Shown here piece after piece: positions 16,369 through 24,739 of a DNA stretch of 46,021 nt. A model generated the notes under the pieces. That model searched no databases. It was not told where the DNA came from and saw nothing but the letters and a program-made list of their open reading frames with translations. Source of the DNA: CAZGMJ01 sp964526785. GTDB lineage: Bacteria > Planctomycetota > Phycisphaerae > Sedimentisphaerales > Anaerobacaceae. Position numbers and translations under genes: made by a program. The DNA lies in the NCBI GenBank assembly GCA_964526785.1, contig CAZGMJ010000043.1, positions 1 through 46,021 of the forward strand, written 5' to 3'. How positions within the stretch are numbered: position 1 is the first letter of the stretch; each line of letters starts with the position of its first letter.

Positions 16369-17469
16369 ATGTCACGCAAGAAACGCAATACGTTGATCTT
16401 CGCTATCGCGGCCCCCCTGCTGGCGCAGAGTTACGGGTCGGCGCAATACTACGAGCGAGCCGGGTGGGAAGCGCAACTCAGCACGAAATTCCACGGGGTA
16501 TCCGGGACCGTTCGCATCGTGGATCACAACACGCTTGAGGTCGAGGATTTCAGCTACGACGGAGGCGGTCCGGCCGTCTACTTCTACCTCGGCACGGAGA
16601 ACACCCAGGCCGCTTTCCTCAACGGCATCGGTGTCGGCCCCCTGCTGAGCGGCCCGGCCTACAACAACGAGACGCTCACCATCGACCTGCCTGCCGGAGA
16701 GACGATGGATATGTACAACGCCGTCTCGGTCTGGTGCGTGGATTTTGAGATCAATTTCGGTTCGGGCACGTTCGGATCCGTTGTCGAGTATGCAGTGACG
16801 TTCGATGCGACCTGGAGCAGCGAGACGCATCAGAACATTCCGTCCAACCCGCATTTCTCGGGCCTTATCGGCGGAACGCACAACGCGCAGAGCAGTTTCT
16901 GGCAACTCGGCTCGGTCGCTTCCGACGGCATGGAGGACATGGCGGAACTGGGCAACAAGTCTCCCCTCGATGTGGAAATCAACGCGTCCATACTGGGCGG
17001 GGACGCGTACAGCGTGATCTCCGGCGGGGGCATCAATCCGTCCCCGGGTTCGGTCACCGCAACGTTCGGCATGCACAGCGCTCATCCGGACGTGACGCTG
17101 GTTTCCATGATCGCTCCGAGTCCCGACTGGTTTGTCGGCGTCTCGGGTCTGAGGCTTCACGAGCAGGGGCAATGGCTTGATAACGTCGTCGTGGAGTTGC
17201 TTCCGTACGATGCGGGCACCGACAGCGGCGTGGATTTCACTTCGGCCAATGCAGACACCGACCCGCCCGGCAACATCACGAAGATCAGCGGCTTTCCGTT
17301 CGAGGGTGATCCGCCGCTGGGTACGTTCACGTTCCGCCTGGTCTGCGAGAATCCGCCGGCGGGCGACGTAACGGGGGATTGCCGGGTCGATCTGGCGGAT
17401 TTCGCGATGATGGCGAGCAACTGGCTGGTGGACTGCAACGTGACGCCGAGTCATCCGGCGTGTCCATAG
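16369..17469 (+). CDS. Exported DM13-Spondin_N-dockerin-like protein
   Basis: 366 aa. After a signal peptide (residues 1-25), residues about 35-130 match a DM13 domain: GTVRIVDHNTLEVEDFSYDG, PAVYFYLG and the near-invariant Cys123 in VWCVDFEINFG. DM13 has been proposed as a redox/electron-transfer domain. Residues about 135-325 match Spondin_N, an extracellular domain best known from F-spondin: YAVTFDATWS, HFSGLIGGTHN, SFWQLGSVASDGMEDMAE and SPDWFVGVSGL. Residues 332-356 form a dockerin-like calcium loop (GDVTGDCRVDLADFAMMASNWL). The ATG at 16369 has only a modest AAGGGAC upstream. It follows the thioredoxin-like gene by 36 nt, fitting a thiol/redox partnership at the cell surface (inference). 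Confidence 0.8.
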   Translation: MSRKKRNTLIFAIAAPLLAQSYGSAQYYERAGWEAQLSTKFHGVSGTVRIVDHNTLEVEDFSYDGGGPAVYFYLGTENTQAAFLNGIGVGPLLSGPAYNNETLTIDLPAGETMDMYNAVSVWCVDFEINFGSGTFGSVVEYAVTFDATWSSETHQNIPSNPHFSGLIGGTHNAQSSFWQLGSVASDGMEDMAELGNKSPLDVEINASILGGDAYSVISGGGINPSPGSVTATFGMHSAHPDVTLVSMIAPSPDWFVGVSGLRLHEQGQWLDNVVVELLPYDAGTDSGVDFTSANADTDPPGNITKISGFPFEGDPPLGTFTFRLVCENPPAGDVTGDCRVDLADFAMMASNWLVDCNVTPSHPACP

Positions 17470-17540
17470 CAGGGCCGGTACGCGCTGATCCCATCCGGAC
17501 GAGTGCTTTGCGTGCCAAAGCCTGATCGTCGGTGCGCGGC

Positions 17541-18968
17541 TTACTTCTTTCTGTCCCACGGCTGAGCGGGTGTGGGTTCGTAGCGCGGCGCAGCGTCTCT
17601 GTCGGGAAACGTACGCACCACCGCTTCGAGTTTTCGTTTGGCCGCTACCACTTCGGGCAAATCGCTGTCGATCAGATTCGTATGTTCGCCGGGATCGGTT
17701 TTAAGGTCATGGAACCTGTCGGGTCTGCCGTCCACCACCCACAGCTTGTATCGCTTGTCCCGTATCACCCGGTCCGCGTACTGCTTCACGGGTACCACTC
17801 GTCCGTCTCGCAATCCGGCGGGGCCGTATCCCATGGACATAATCCATTGCCGCGTGCCGTCCGACGCGTCGCCTTTGAGCAGCGGAGCAATTGAATGGCC
17901 GTCGACCACCAGATCGGCCGGCATGACCGCCCGGCCCAGTTCCGCAAAGGTCGGCAGCATGTCCGTGAAATCAGTCAGCGCATCGGTGACCACTCCGGCG
18001 GGGACGATCCCCGGACAGTTGACGATGAAAGGCTGTCGGACTCCGTTCTCTCCGAGCGAGGCCTTGCCGCCCCGTATCAACGTACCGTTCATTCTGCCGG
18101 AAATGCCCCTCGACGTTCCGTTGTCCGTCGTAAAGAAGATGATCGTGTTGTCCCGAATCCCGAGCCGTTCCAGGGCGGAGACAAGCCTACTGACGGTCAG
18201 ATCGACATATCGCACCATAGCCTTGTGCCTGCCCATTTTGCCCTCGGCGTCAGGCTCGGCCGGCGTCGTCGTCAGCGGTCCATGCGTCAGGCACATCGGA
18301 AAGTACAGCATCATCGGCTTGTCGCGGTGCCGCTGCATGAAATCGATCAGGAAGTCCGTAAATACGTCGGTTCCGAAGCGTCCTCTGTGCGTTTTGCTCC
18401 CTTTGGCCGTATGGATGTACGGGTCCCAGTACCGCTTTCCACTGGGCGGATTGCCGCCTTCGTATCCGGTCCACATGCAGTGCTCGTCGAAGCCGTGCTC
18501 CTGCATGATCTGCGGCTGCACGCGGAAATCGTTGATCTGCCACTTGCCTGCGGCGGCGGTTCTGTAGCCTGCCTGCTTGAGCAGGCGTGCGAAGCTCATG
18601 TTATGCCTGGGGTCGAAATGGCAGCCCGCGCCCCACCGCGGGACGTCCCAGTGATTGATCCAGCCGTGCCGCCAGGGATATTGACCGGTCAGCAGGGTGG
18701 CCCGTGTCGGCGTGCACTGCGCCATCGAGTAGGCGTTCTCGAAACGCATGCCCGTCGCCGCCAACCGGTCGATGTTGGGCGTCTCTATCTCCCGGGCCCC
18801 ATAACAACTGATCCACTCGGGTCCCAGATCATCGACCATGATAAACAGCATGTTGGGTTTGCTGTGCCTGCTTTGCGTGTCTGCGGGGAGATGACCGGGC
18901 CGGCCGGCAATTACGCCGAGAGTGCCGCCGGCCGCAAGCCTTAGAAATCGCCGTCGATTCATTCCCAT
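17541..18968 (-). CDS. S1-family sulfatase with Tat leader
   Basis: 475 aa. The ATG at 18968 is preceded by AAGGAAGG; an in-frame ATG at 18962 is an alternative. The leader MNRRRFLRLAAGG is a clear twin-arginine signal. NMLFIMVDDLG gives the first metal ligands; the formylglycine motif is CTPTR with Cys85 (Thr in place of the more common Ser, still fitting C-x-P-x-R). AGKWQI, FFTTDNGTSRG and a C-terminal YKLWVVDGRPDRFHDLKTDPGEHTNL complete the fold. It differs clearly from the two other full sulfatases here (for example GPEWISCYGAREIETPN), so the genes are not recent duplicates. Substrate unknown. It converges on the DM13-Spondin_N gene across a 71-nt gap without an obvious terminator. Confidence 0.9.
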   Translation of the reverse strand: MGMNRRRFLRLAAGGTLGVIAGRPGHLPADTQSRHSKPNMLFIMVDDLGPEWISCYGAREIETPNIDRLAATGMRFENAYSMAQCTPTRATLLTGQYPWRHGWINHWDVPRWGAGCHFDPRHNMSFARLLKQAGYRTAAAGKWQINDFRVQPQIMQEHGFDEHCMWTGYEGGNPPSGKRYWDPYIHTAKGSKTHRGRFGTDVFTDFLIDFMQRHRDKPMMLYFPMCLTHGPLTTTPAEPDAEGKMGRHKAMVRYVDLTVSRLVSALERLGIRDNTIIFFTTDNGTSRGISGRMNGTLIRGGKASLGENGVRQPFIVNCPGIVPAGVVTDALTDFTDMLPTFAELGRAVMPADLVVDGHSIAPLLKGDASDGTRQWIMSMGYGPAGLRDGRVVPVKQYADRVIRDKRYKLWVVDGRPDRFHDLKTDPGEHTNLIDSDLPEVVAAKRKLEAVVRTFPDRDAAPRYEPTPAQPWDRKK

Positions 18969-19060
18969 TGTCGCCTTCCTTACCATCTGATACGCTGCCG
19001 GACGCCCGCGCGGGGCGGGTGTGGTTCCATTATGAAACAAATGGGGAACGATTGGAAGTG

Positions 19061-20194
19061 CTAATCGGCGTCGCTGCCGGCGCCGTCGGTGACGAGCAGC
19101 GAATCCAGCTTTTTGGCGGGGTGGCTGCCGATTGTGGGGGCCGTTCCGATCTTGATATCGTTACCATCCTGGATGGTGTAAATGTTGTCCCCGTCGATGC
19201 CGCAGGCCGGGGTCTGCGAGAAGGTGACATGGCTGTCGAGGAAGAGAACGTTTTGGCCCTGATTTCCGTGAGCATAGGCATTGCCCCGGTAGACAGTCTC
19301 TCGGCTCTCGAAAGAAAACCGGGAGAGGTCTTTGGCCTTATGAAAGGGACCTGGTTGAAACGGATTGCGATCGGCTGCAACTGCGAGTCGTTCATTGTCG
19401 GATGTTTTCAAGGCGTACCGGCCGTAGGGCATGTGGTACGCATAACTGCAATGCACTTGCGGCCTGAGGCCGAAGTCCCACAACTCAAATGGTTCTCGAC
19501 CCGAGCGGTATTCGGCGGGGTCGAATTCGCGGGTCCCATCGTCTTTATTACAGACAAAGGAATCAGGCGTTACGTCCGTGTACTTGATGAGTAGATACAG
19601 GCTGGCAGTTATGCTCGCCCGACCGACGGAACCGTCGGGCTTAAGGTCGTATGCGGCGTCTCGATCACGTGCGTTCCAGTTCGGGGTCGTGGGGGTCCAG
19701 CGGCCGTTTGTCCCGGCGGCCCGAGGGAACTCGCCGCGGAAATCATTGGCGTAAATCAACATCGCCTTGCCTATTCCTGAAAGGTTTGTTCCGCAGACCA
19801 TCCTGAACGCTGTGCATCTAACGGGGAGGAATGTTACAGCGATGATGCCCCAGACGAGCAAGGCTAAAGGAGCACCAATGCCGATCACTGCAAAGCCTCT
19901 GCCTCCAAGTCTGCCGGCGCCTGCGCCGATCAGTATGAAACTGACTATACCTGATACTATAGCGATCATTAGCCCCACGATGCCCAGCACGGAAAATAGA
20001 GGCCCCAGATCCCCCAAGTCCGCAGCCAGGACGACCAACAATTCAATTACGCAGAAGACGCCGAGGGCGCAGGAGATCACAGCCAGACGACTGGTACGGG
20101 ACCCGACCGTCGAATGTCGAGATAAATCCGACCTGCCGTGCACACACACGGCTGTCCCGTCAGCATGGTCTTTGCCACAATTGGCACACTTCAT
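19061..20194 (-). CDS. Zinc-ribbon membrane protein with H-X9-DG-like C-terminus (paralog A)
   Basis: 377 aa. The start at ATG 20194 (MKCANCGKDH) is set by the ribbon; the frame continues upstream only across the 3' end of paralog B. The N-terminal ribbon is degenerate: CANC is intact but the second pair reads CVHG, leaving three cysteines. Three hydrophobic segments follow (within about residues 35-135), then a domain like the C-terminal half of planctomycete DUF1559/pseudopilin-type proteins: CGTNLSGIGKAMLIYANDFRGEFP, YLLIKYTDVTPDSFVC, CSYAYHMPYG and VLFLDSHVTF (an H-X9-DG-like block with Ser in place of Gly). The role is unknown; it sits 13 nt downstream of paralog B, surely co-transcribed. 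Confidence 0.7.
   Translation of the reverse strand: MKCANCGKDHADGTAVCVHGRSDLSRHSTVGSRTSRLAVISCALGVFCVIELLVVLAADLGDLGPLFSVLGIVGLMIAIVSGIVSFILIGAGAGRLGGRGFAVIGIGAPLALLVWGIIAVTFLPVRCTAFRMVCGTNLSGIGKAMLIYANDFRGEFPRAAGTNGRWTPTTPNWNARDRDAAYDLKPDGSVGRASITASLYLLIKYTDVTPDSFVCNKDDGTREFDPAEYRSGREPFELWDFGLRPQVHCSYAYHMPYGRYALKTSDNERLAVAADRNPFQPGPFHKAKDLSRFSFESRETVYRGNAYAHGNQGQNVLFLDSHVTFSQTPACGIDGDNIYTIQDGNDIKIGTAPTIGSHPAKKLDSLLVTDGAGSDAD
19124..19180. repeat. 57-nt exact repeat, copy 1 (inside paralog A)
   Basis: Positions 19124-19180 are identical to 20274-20330; a further 29-nt identical block pairs 19077-19105 with 20227-20255. They encode the shared C-terminal sequence (DNIYTIQDGNDIKIGTAPTIGS). The identity at synonymous positions is higher than in the rest of the two genes. 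Confidence 0.85.
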
Positions 20195-20207
20195 GATGCT
20201 CTTTCGC

Positions 20208-21362
20208 TTACCGGTTCGATGCATCTCCGGCGCCGTCGGTGACGAGCAGCGAATCATGCCTGTTGGCGGGCTCGCTGCCGATTGTGGGGGCCGTTCCGAT
20301 CTTGATATCGTTACCATCCTGGATGGTGTAGATGTTGTCCTCGTTGAGGCCACAGGTCGGTGTTTTTCGAAACTCCACGTGCCCGTCGACGAAGAGGACC
20401 CACTGTCCTTCGTTTTCGTGCGCGTAGGCATTGCCGTACTTCGCGGACTCCCTGTCCCTCCATGAGAATCTCTTGAAATCCTTGGCCTTTTTGAACGGAC
20501 CGTCCTGCAAGGGATTACGGTCAGCCGCGACGGGCATATCCGGATTGCTGGAGGAAGTCAGGGCGTATTTCCCGTACGGCATGTGATATGAGTAGCTGCA
20601 GTGCTTTGCGGGATTGGGCCCGAAGTCCCAGAGGTCAATCAGATCTCGGTCGGCGGCGCCGTACTTGCGTGGGATCAGTTCGGTTGTGCCTTTGTCGCCC
20701 GGGCATACGAAGGTCTTGGGTGTTGCCTCGGCGTATTTGACCAAGAGGTACAGGCTGGCTGCGATAGCGGTCTGGCCTTGCCCTTCGTTCAATCCGAAGG
20801 CTTCGTTGCGATCCTTTGCGGCCCAGTTCGGAGTGCGACCGGTCCAGCGGGTCTTATTACCGCCCGCCCGCGGGAACTCACCGCGGAAATCATTGGCATA
20901 AATCAAGATCGCTTTGCCTATACCCGACAAATTGGTGCCACAGACTGCCCCGTCTGCAGTCGCTCCAATATTCGATATCATGGCGTATGCAGCGACCAGC
21001 CCAAAGAGGCACATTGGTGTAAGGAATGCGAAGAAAGCAAATACCATTCCTGTGCGGCGGCCCCCACTCTGCCATATTGATGCGATCCCAGCAATACCCA
21101 GCACTATCGCGATAAGACCTGCTACAGAAGAGACTATCGCCCCCATGTTGGAAGCGAGAGGAGCGCGAGGAACTCGAGATGCACCTCCTGCGGCTAAAAA
21201 CGTGACGAAACCTATGATGGCGGCCGCGGCGAAGATCGTCGCGGCGATTGCTACTGAGCTTACTCGTACGTGCACGGGAGAAATTAGGGACAGTGAATGG
21301 CCACAGGACGGGCATAGCTGCGGATCGCTTTGATTCACCTTCCCACAGTTTGCGCACTGCAT
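20208..21362 (-). CDS. Zinc-ribbon membrane protein with H-X9-DG C-terminus (paralog B)
   Basis: 384 aa. ATG 21362 (MQCANCGKV) has GGGAG upstream at about 8 nt. The ribbon is intact (CANC and CPSC). Three hydrophobic segments follow (VAIAATIFAAAAIIGFVTFLAAG, the MGAIVSSVAGLIAIVLGIAG stretch, and FAFFAFLTPMCLFGLVAAYA), then the same C-terminal domain as its neighbour: CGTNLSGIGKAILIYANDFRGEFP, FVCPGDKGTTEL, CSYSYHMPYGKYAL and WVLFVDGHVEF. Proteins of this plan are common in planctomycetes and are related by their C-terminus to prepilin-like DUF1559 proteins, but this one lacks the prepilin leader. Function unknown. It heads a two-gene unit with paralog A. Confidence 0.75.
   Translation of the reverse strand: MQCANCGKVNQSDPQLCPSCGHSLSLISPVHVRVSSVAIAATIFAAAAIIGFVTFLAAGGASRVPRAPLASNMGAIVSSVAGLIAIVLGIAGIASIWQSGGRRTGMVFAFFAFLTPMCLFGLVAAYAMISNIGATADGAVCGTNLSGIGKAILIYANDFRGEFPRAGGNKTRWTGRTPNWAAKDRNEAFGLNEGQGQTAIAASLYLLVKYAEATPKTFVCPGDKGTTELIPRKYGAADRDLIDLWDFGPNPAKHCSYSYHMPYGKYALTSSSNPDMPVAADRNPLQDGPFKKAKDFKRFSWRDRESAKYGNAYAHENEGQWVLFVDGHVEFRKTPTCGLNEDNIYTIQDGNDIKIGTAPTIGSEPANRHDSLLVTDGAGDASNR
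20274..20330. repeat. 57-nt exact repeat, copy 2 (inside paralog B)
   Basis: Identical to 19124-19180. The clustering of identity at the 3' ends of two tandem genes suggests a recent duplication or gene conversion. Confidence 0.85.
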
Positions 21363-21553
21363 TGTGCATCTCCCAGAGGAAATGTTGCGCCCCCGCTCGA
21401 TCATCCAACCACCGCACCAGTATACAAAGAGCCGGGAACTCTCATCACGACATACGCGGGCACAGCGATTTTTGTTCGCAAGGCAAGCGCATTTTCCGAC
21501 TCGATCCGTCAATTAAATTGGACAGCGGGGCGACAACCGCTTGCCCAACCTAC

Positions 21554-21886
21554 CTATCCACCCCGAACATGCTGCCCCAGCATGTCACATCGCTTGTGCA
21601 AGGCCGTTGAGTGCTTGCGATGCTTCGGATCTCCGGACAAATCGCGAACCTCCTGCGGATCGTTCTTCAGATCGAACAGGGTCTCGGTGTCCTGTTCGGG
21701 ATATCGCATGTACTTCCATCGCTCGGTGCGGACCGCTTCGCTTTTGGCGATGGCCCTGGGCTCGAACGGATGCTCGGAGTAGAACTCATCGCGCCACTTT
21801 TGCCTATCGCCATCGAGCAGAGGCTGGAGGCTGGCGCCCTGCATCACTGCGGGGACTTTCGGGCCCGCCAAAGGAAATACTCGCAC
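21554..21886 (-). pseudogene. Orphan C-terminal fragment of a sulfatase
   Basis: About 105 residues match only the C-terminus of S1-family sulfatases: LAGPKVPAVMQGASLQPLL, then KWRDEFYSEHPFEP, VRTERWKYMRYPEQ and ETLFDLKNDPQEVRDLSGDP, the typical end of GlcNAc-6-sulfatase-like enzymes. No phosphatase-fold core, formylglycine motif or leader is present upstream: the homology stops at about 21868, and the same frame meets the stop of the methyltransferase/ATP-grasp gene at 21908. A GTG at 21884-21886 could start translation, but the fragment cannot be an active sulfatase. It is best read as the remnant of a deleted gene. Confidence 0.75.
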
Positions 21887-21907
21887 GACTTGCGACAGGC
21901 AGGCCGC

Positions 21908-23857
21908 TCAGGCCTTCTCACCGTTACCCGAAGCGACGCCCAGGCGTTGTTCGGCCGCACCGAGGATCGCCCTCAACATTTCCGCATAGGAGACGTCGGC
22001 GAACTTTGCCATTTTAGCCAGATGCCCGTCCCAGCACCAGCCCGGATTCGGATTCACCTCCAGTATCTTCGGATTGTCGTTTGCGTCCAGCCGCCAGTCG
22101 AAACGCGCATAGTCGCGGCATTCCAACCGCACGAACAGTTTGAGCGAACATTCCACGATGAGTTTTTCGACCTCTTCGGGAAGATTGGCCGGAACCGAAA
22201 CGATCCGTGCATACGGCGAATCAGGATCCCACTTGGCCTCATAACCGCAGATACGCGGCAGATCGGGCGGCAGCGCCGAGTAGTCCTCCTCGGTAATCGG
22301 CAAGACCGTATACGCGTCGGGCGGGTTGCCGATGATACCGACGGTAAGATCCTTACCGGTCAGCAGTTCCTCGACCAGCATCGGTTTTTCGTATCCAAGC
22401 TTGTCGCGTATATCCGAGACCGCATTGACGAGTTCCTCGGCACTGCTGGCAACGCTGGTCCGGGTAATGCCGAAGCTGGAATCGCCGAAGTTGGGCTTGA
22501 CGATGACGGGGAAGGGGAACGGCAGTTCGAACGTGCTGTCTTCGGGGCGAATGAAGAACGCCTCGGGCACGGGGATGTCCATCTCCTTGGCTACGCCGCG
22601 AACCAGCGACTTGTCGTAGCAGAATGCCAGGCACTGAGGCCCGCCGCCCGTATAGGGTATGCCGAGTACTTCGAGCATCGCCGGCACATGCAGTTCCTTT
22701 CGGGGATCGTTGCTGTAGCCCTCGTCGCACAGGTTGAACACCAGGTCCGTTCGAGGGGCGGCCTTAATCAGATCGTGAAAGACCGTGTCATGATTCGTCA
22801 GGTAGGTGTACCGGTAGTCTTCCAGCGAGTGAAGCGCACTTTTCAACTGATCGATCGTGTAGAAATCGTCCTCATCAAACACGGCCGAGGGTTTGAGCGG
22901 GTCAGGCTTGGATGGATCGCCGAACAGCACCGTCACCCGCTTGAGGCCCTTCTTATGTTTCCGGGGCGTCCAGTCTTTGCGCACCTGGGCCGTGAGGATA
23001 ATGCGGCGGGCCATCATGCCCAGATCCTGATTTCGCTGCGAGTCCGTCAGTATCTGTCCCTGGAACTGAACGGAGGAGAAGCCGGCTTCCTGCAATATCT
23101 GTTCGAAGTCCTTTTTGGTATACAGGCGTTCGGCGTAGAACTGGTCCGCAATCACGCCTTTGCTTACATGCGTGATAACCTCGCGCGAGATCAGTTGCTG
23201 TCTGTCGCTCGACAGCGAGCGCTCACGACAAACGAAGTAGTTCCTGTCAATCCACTCCCAGGAACGCGGCGCGAAGCGCCTGCGCAGATACTCACCGTCG
23301 GCGGCGTCGATCAGCAACCTGCCCCACGGCTTGAGCACCCGGGAGACTTCCCTGAGCACGCGAATGTCATCACGGTGGCTCTCGAAATATCCGAAGCTGT
23401 TGCCGAGTATCATCACCACATCGAAGGTGTCGGTCTGGTACGGCAGTTTGCGGGCATCGCCCTCCCGAAAGCGCAGTGCGAGTCCTTCCTTCTTACATTG
23501 CGTCCTGGCCTTCTGGATCAGATAGCGAGAACGATCCATCCCTTCGGCGCCGGCAAAACCCCGGCGAGCAAGTTCGCAAGTAATGCGTCCCTGGCCGCAG
23601 CATAGATCCAGGATCTTTGTCTCGGACGAGAGGCCCAGTATCTCCGAGAACATATCCACTTCCCGCGCCGTCAGTTGGGGATCGTCCACTACGTCGGCGT
23701 CCGTCTTGAGATAGAGAGAGTTGAATACGCTGCGCCACCAGTCCGGTTGAACGTACGGTTCGAGATCAGGCACCGGGCCCAATGACTTGATCGTTGCTAA
23801 GGTGTGTTTTGATTTGCGTGTTGCATGGCCACTCAGTACTTCCGTTTTCTCGTTCAT
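21908..23857 (-). CDS. Methyltransferase / D-Ala-D-Ala ligase-like ATP-grasp fusion
   Basis: 649 aa. Residues about 60-285 are a class I SAM-dependent methyltransferase: motif I ILDLCCGQGR (residues 82-91), acidic loop AEGMDRS, then FREGDARKLPY and DVVMILGNSFGYF. Residues about 300-630 are an ATP-grasp module of the D-alanine-D-alanine ligase type: VFNLCDEG, GIPYTGGG, PFPVIVKPNFGDSSFGI (ATP site), MLVEELLTGKDLTVGI, and the Mg-binding ILEVNPNPG near the end. Ddl-like ATP-grasp enzymes join a carboxylate to an amine through an acyl-phosphate. The product of this fusion is unknown; a peptide-like molecule both ligated and methylated is an inference. ATG 23857 follows trmD by 13 nt with GGAGC upstream, so it is co-transcribed with trmD. 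Confidence 0.8.
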   Translation of the reverse strand: MNEKTEVLSGHATRKSKHTLATIKSLGPVPDLEPYVQPDWWRSVFNSLYLKTDADVVDDPQLTAREVDMFSEILGLSSETKILDLCCGQGRITCELARRGFAGAEGMDRSRYLIQKARTQCKKEGLALRFREGDARKLPYQTDTFDVVMILGNSFGYFESHRDDIRVLREVSRVLKPWGRLLIDAADGEYLRRRFAPRSWEWIDRNYFVCRERSLSSDRQQLISREVITHVSKGVIADQFYAERLYTKKDFEQILQEAGFSSVQFQGQILTDSQRNQDLGMMARRIILTAQVRKDWTPRKHKKGLKRVTVLFGDPSKPDPLKPSAVFDEDDFYTIDQLKSALHSLEDYRYTYLTNHDTVFHDLIKAAPRTDLVFNLCDEGYSNDPRKELHVPAMLEVLGIPYTGGGPQCLAFCYDKSLVRGVAKEMDIPVPEAFFIRPEDSTFELPFPFPVIVKPNFGDSSFGITRTSVASSAEELVNAVSDIRDKLGYEKPMLVEELLTGKDLTVGIIGNPPDAYTVLPITEEDYSALPPDLPRICGYEAKWDPDSPYARIVSVPANLPEEVEKLIVECSLKLFVRLECRDYARFDWRLDANDNPKILEVNPNPGWCWDGHLAKMAKFADVSYAEMLRAILGAAEQRLGVASGNGEKA

Positions 23858-23870
23858 TCATGTGCTCCGG

Positions 23871-24554
23871 TCAGGAGCCCTCCAACAGATCGGGACGACG
23901 CCGGCGCGTGCGATCCACGGCCTGCTCGCGCCGCCACTGCTCGATCTTTCCGTGATCTCCACTGAGGAGAATATCGGGAACCTGCATCCCGCGAAAGACC
24001 TCGGGACGGGTGTATTGCGGATATTCCAGCAGCCCGGTACTGAAGGAATCGTCTTTGGCAGAGTCTTCGTCGCCGAGTGCACCGGGCAAGAGTCGAACCA
24101 CTGCGTCAATAATGACCAGTGCGGCAGGTTCACCTCCGTTGAGGACGTAATCACCGACCGACACTTCTTCGGCTCCCAGTCCTTCGCGAATGCGTTCGTC
24201 GAAGCCCTCATAGCGGCCTGTGACAAGGATCAGCCGGTCCTCCCTGCTCAATTCGAGTGCCGTTTGCTGATCGAACCGACGGCCCTGAGGGGTCAAGAGT
24301 ATCGGGCGTCCCGGCTGCTCGCAAAGTCGCCGCACGTGCTCGAAACAGTCGAACACGGGGCCGGGCATCATTACCATTCCCGGTCCTCCGCCATACGGCT
24401 TGTCGTCCACTTTGCGGTAGCTATCGGGCGCGAAGTCGCGGATATCGGTCAGAGATATCTCCACAAGCCGCGCCTGCTGCGCACGATGTACGATCGAGCA
24501 ACTCAGAGGTGACTCGAAGAATTGAGGAAAAAGCGTGAGAACGTCAATTCTCAT
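23871..24554 (-). CDS. trmD: tRNA (guanine-37-N1) methyltransferase TrmD
   Basis: 227 aa, typical length. TrmD methylates G37 of tRNAs with SAM and prevents +1 frameshifting. The start MRIDVLTLFPQFFESPL, the DDKPYGGGPGMVMMPGPVFDC block, LILVTGRYEGFDERIREG and SVGDYVLNGGEPAALVIIDAV (trefoil-knot SAM site) are all present. It lies 185 nt downstream of rpsP on the same strand, as in many bacteria, but rimM, normally between them, is absent and rplS does not follow. The next gene downstream is the methyltransferase/ATP-grasp fusion. No strong Shine-Dalgarno is visible at the ATG. Confidence 0.95.
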   Translation of the reverse strand: MRIDVLTLFPQFFESPLSCSIVHRAQQARLVEISLTDIRDFAPDSYRKVDDKPYGGGPGMVMMPGPVFDCFEHVRRLCEQPGRPILLTPQGRRFDQQTALELSREDRLILVTGRYEGFDERIREGLGAEEVSVGDYVLNGGEPAALVIIDAVVRLLPGALGDEDSAKDDSFSTGLLEYPQYTRPEVFRGMQVPDILLSGDHGKIEQWRREQAVDRTRRRRPDLLEGS

Positions 24555-24739
24555 ATTCAGAACCCTGCTCGGCTGCCGACCACTTCAGACGTTTCGACCG
24601 ACCGGCCGCCAAGTATTGTGCACATCAAGCCGCTATGCAAACGAAAAACGCGCGGAATGCGCCTCGCACCAGGATTTGCACATGTTTTTGCGCACGGGCG
24701 GCCGCTATCGAGTTATCGCGTGCCGGGCCGCGCCCACCG

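Noticed and set aside
21611..23605. 664-codon plus-strand frame antisense to the methyltransferase/ATP-grasp gene
   Set aside because: Unnatural repetitive composition without motifs, opposite a gene whose catalytic motifs are intact.
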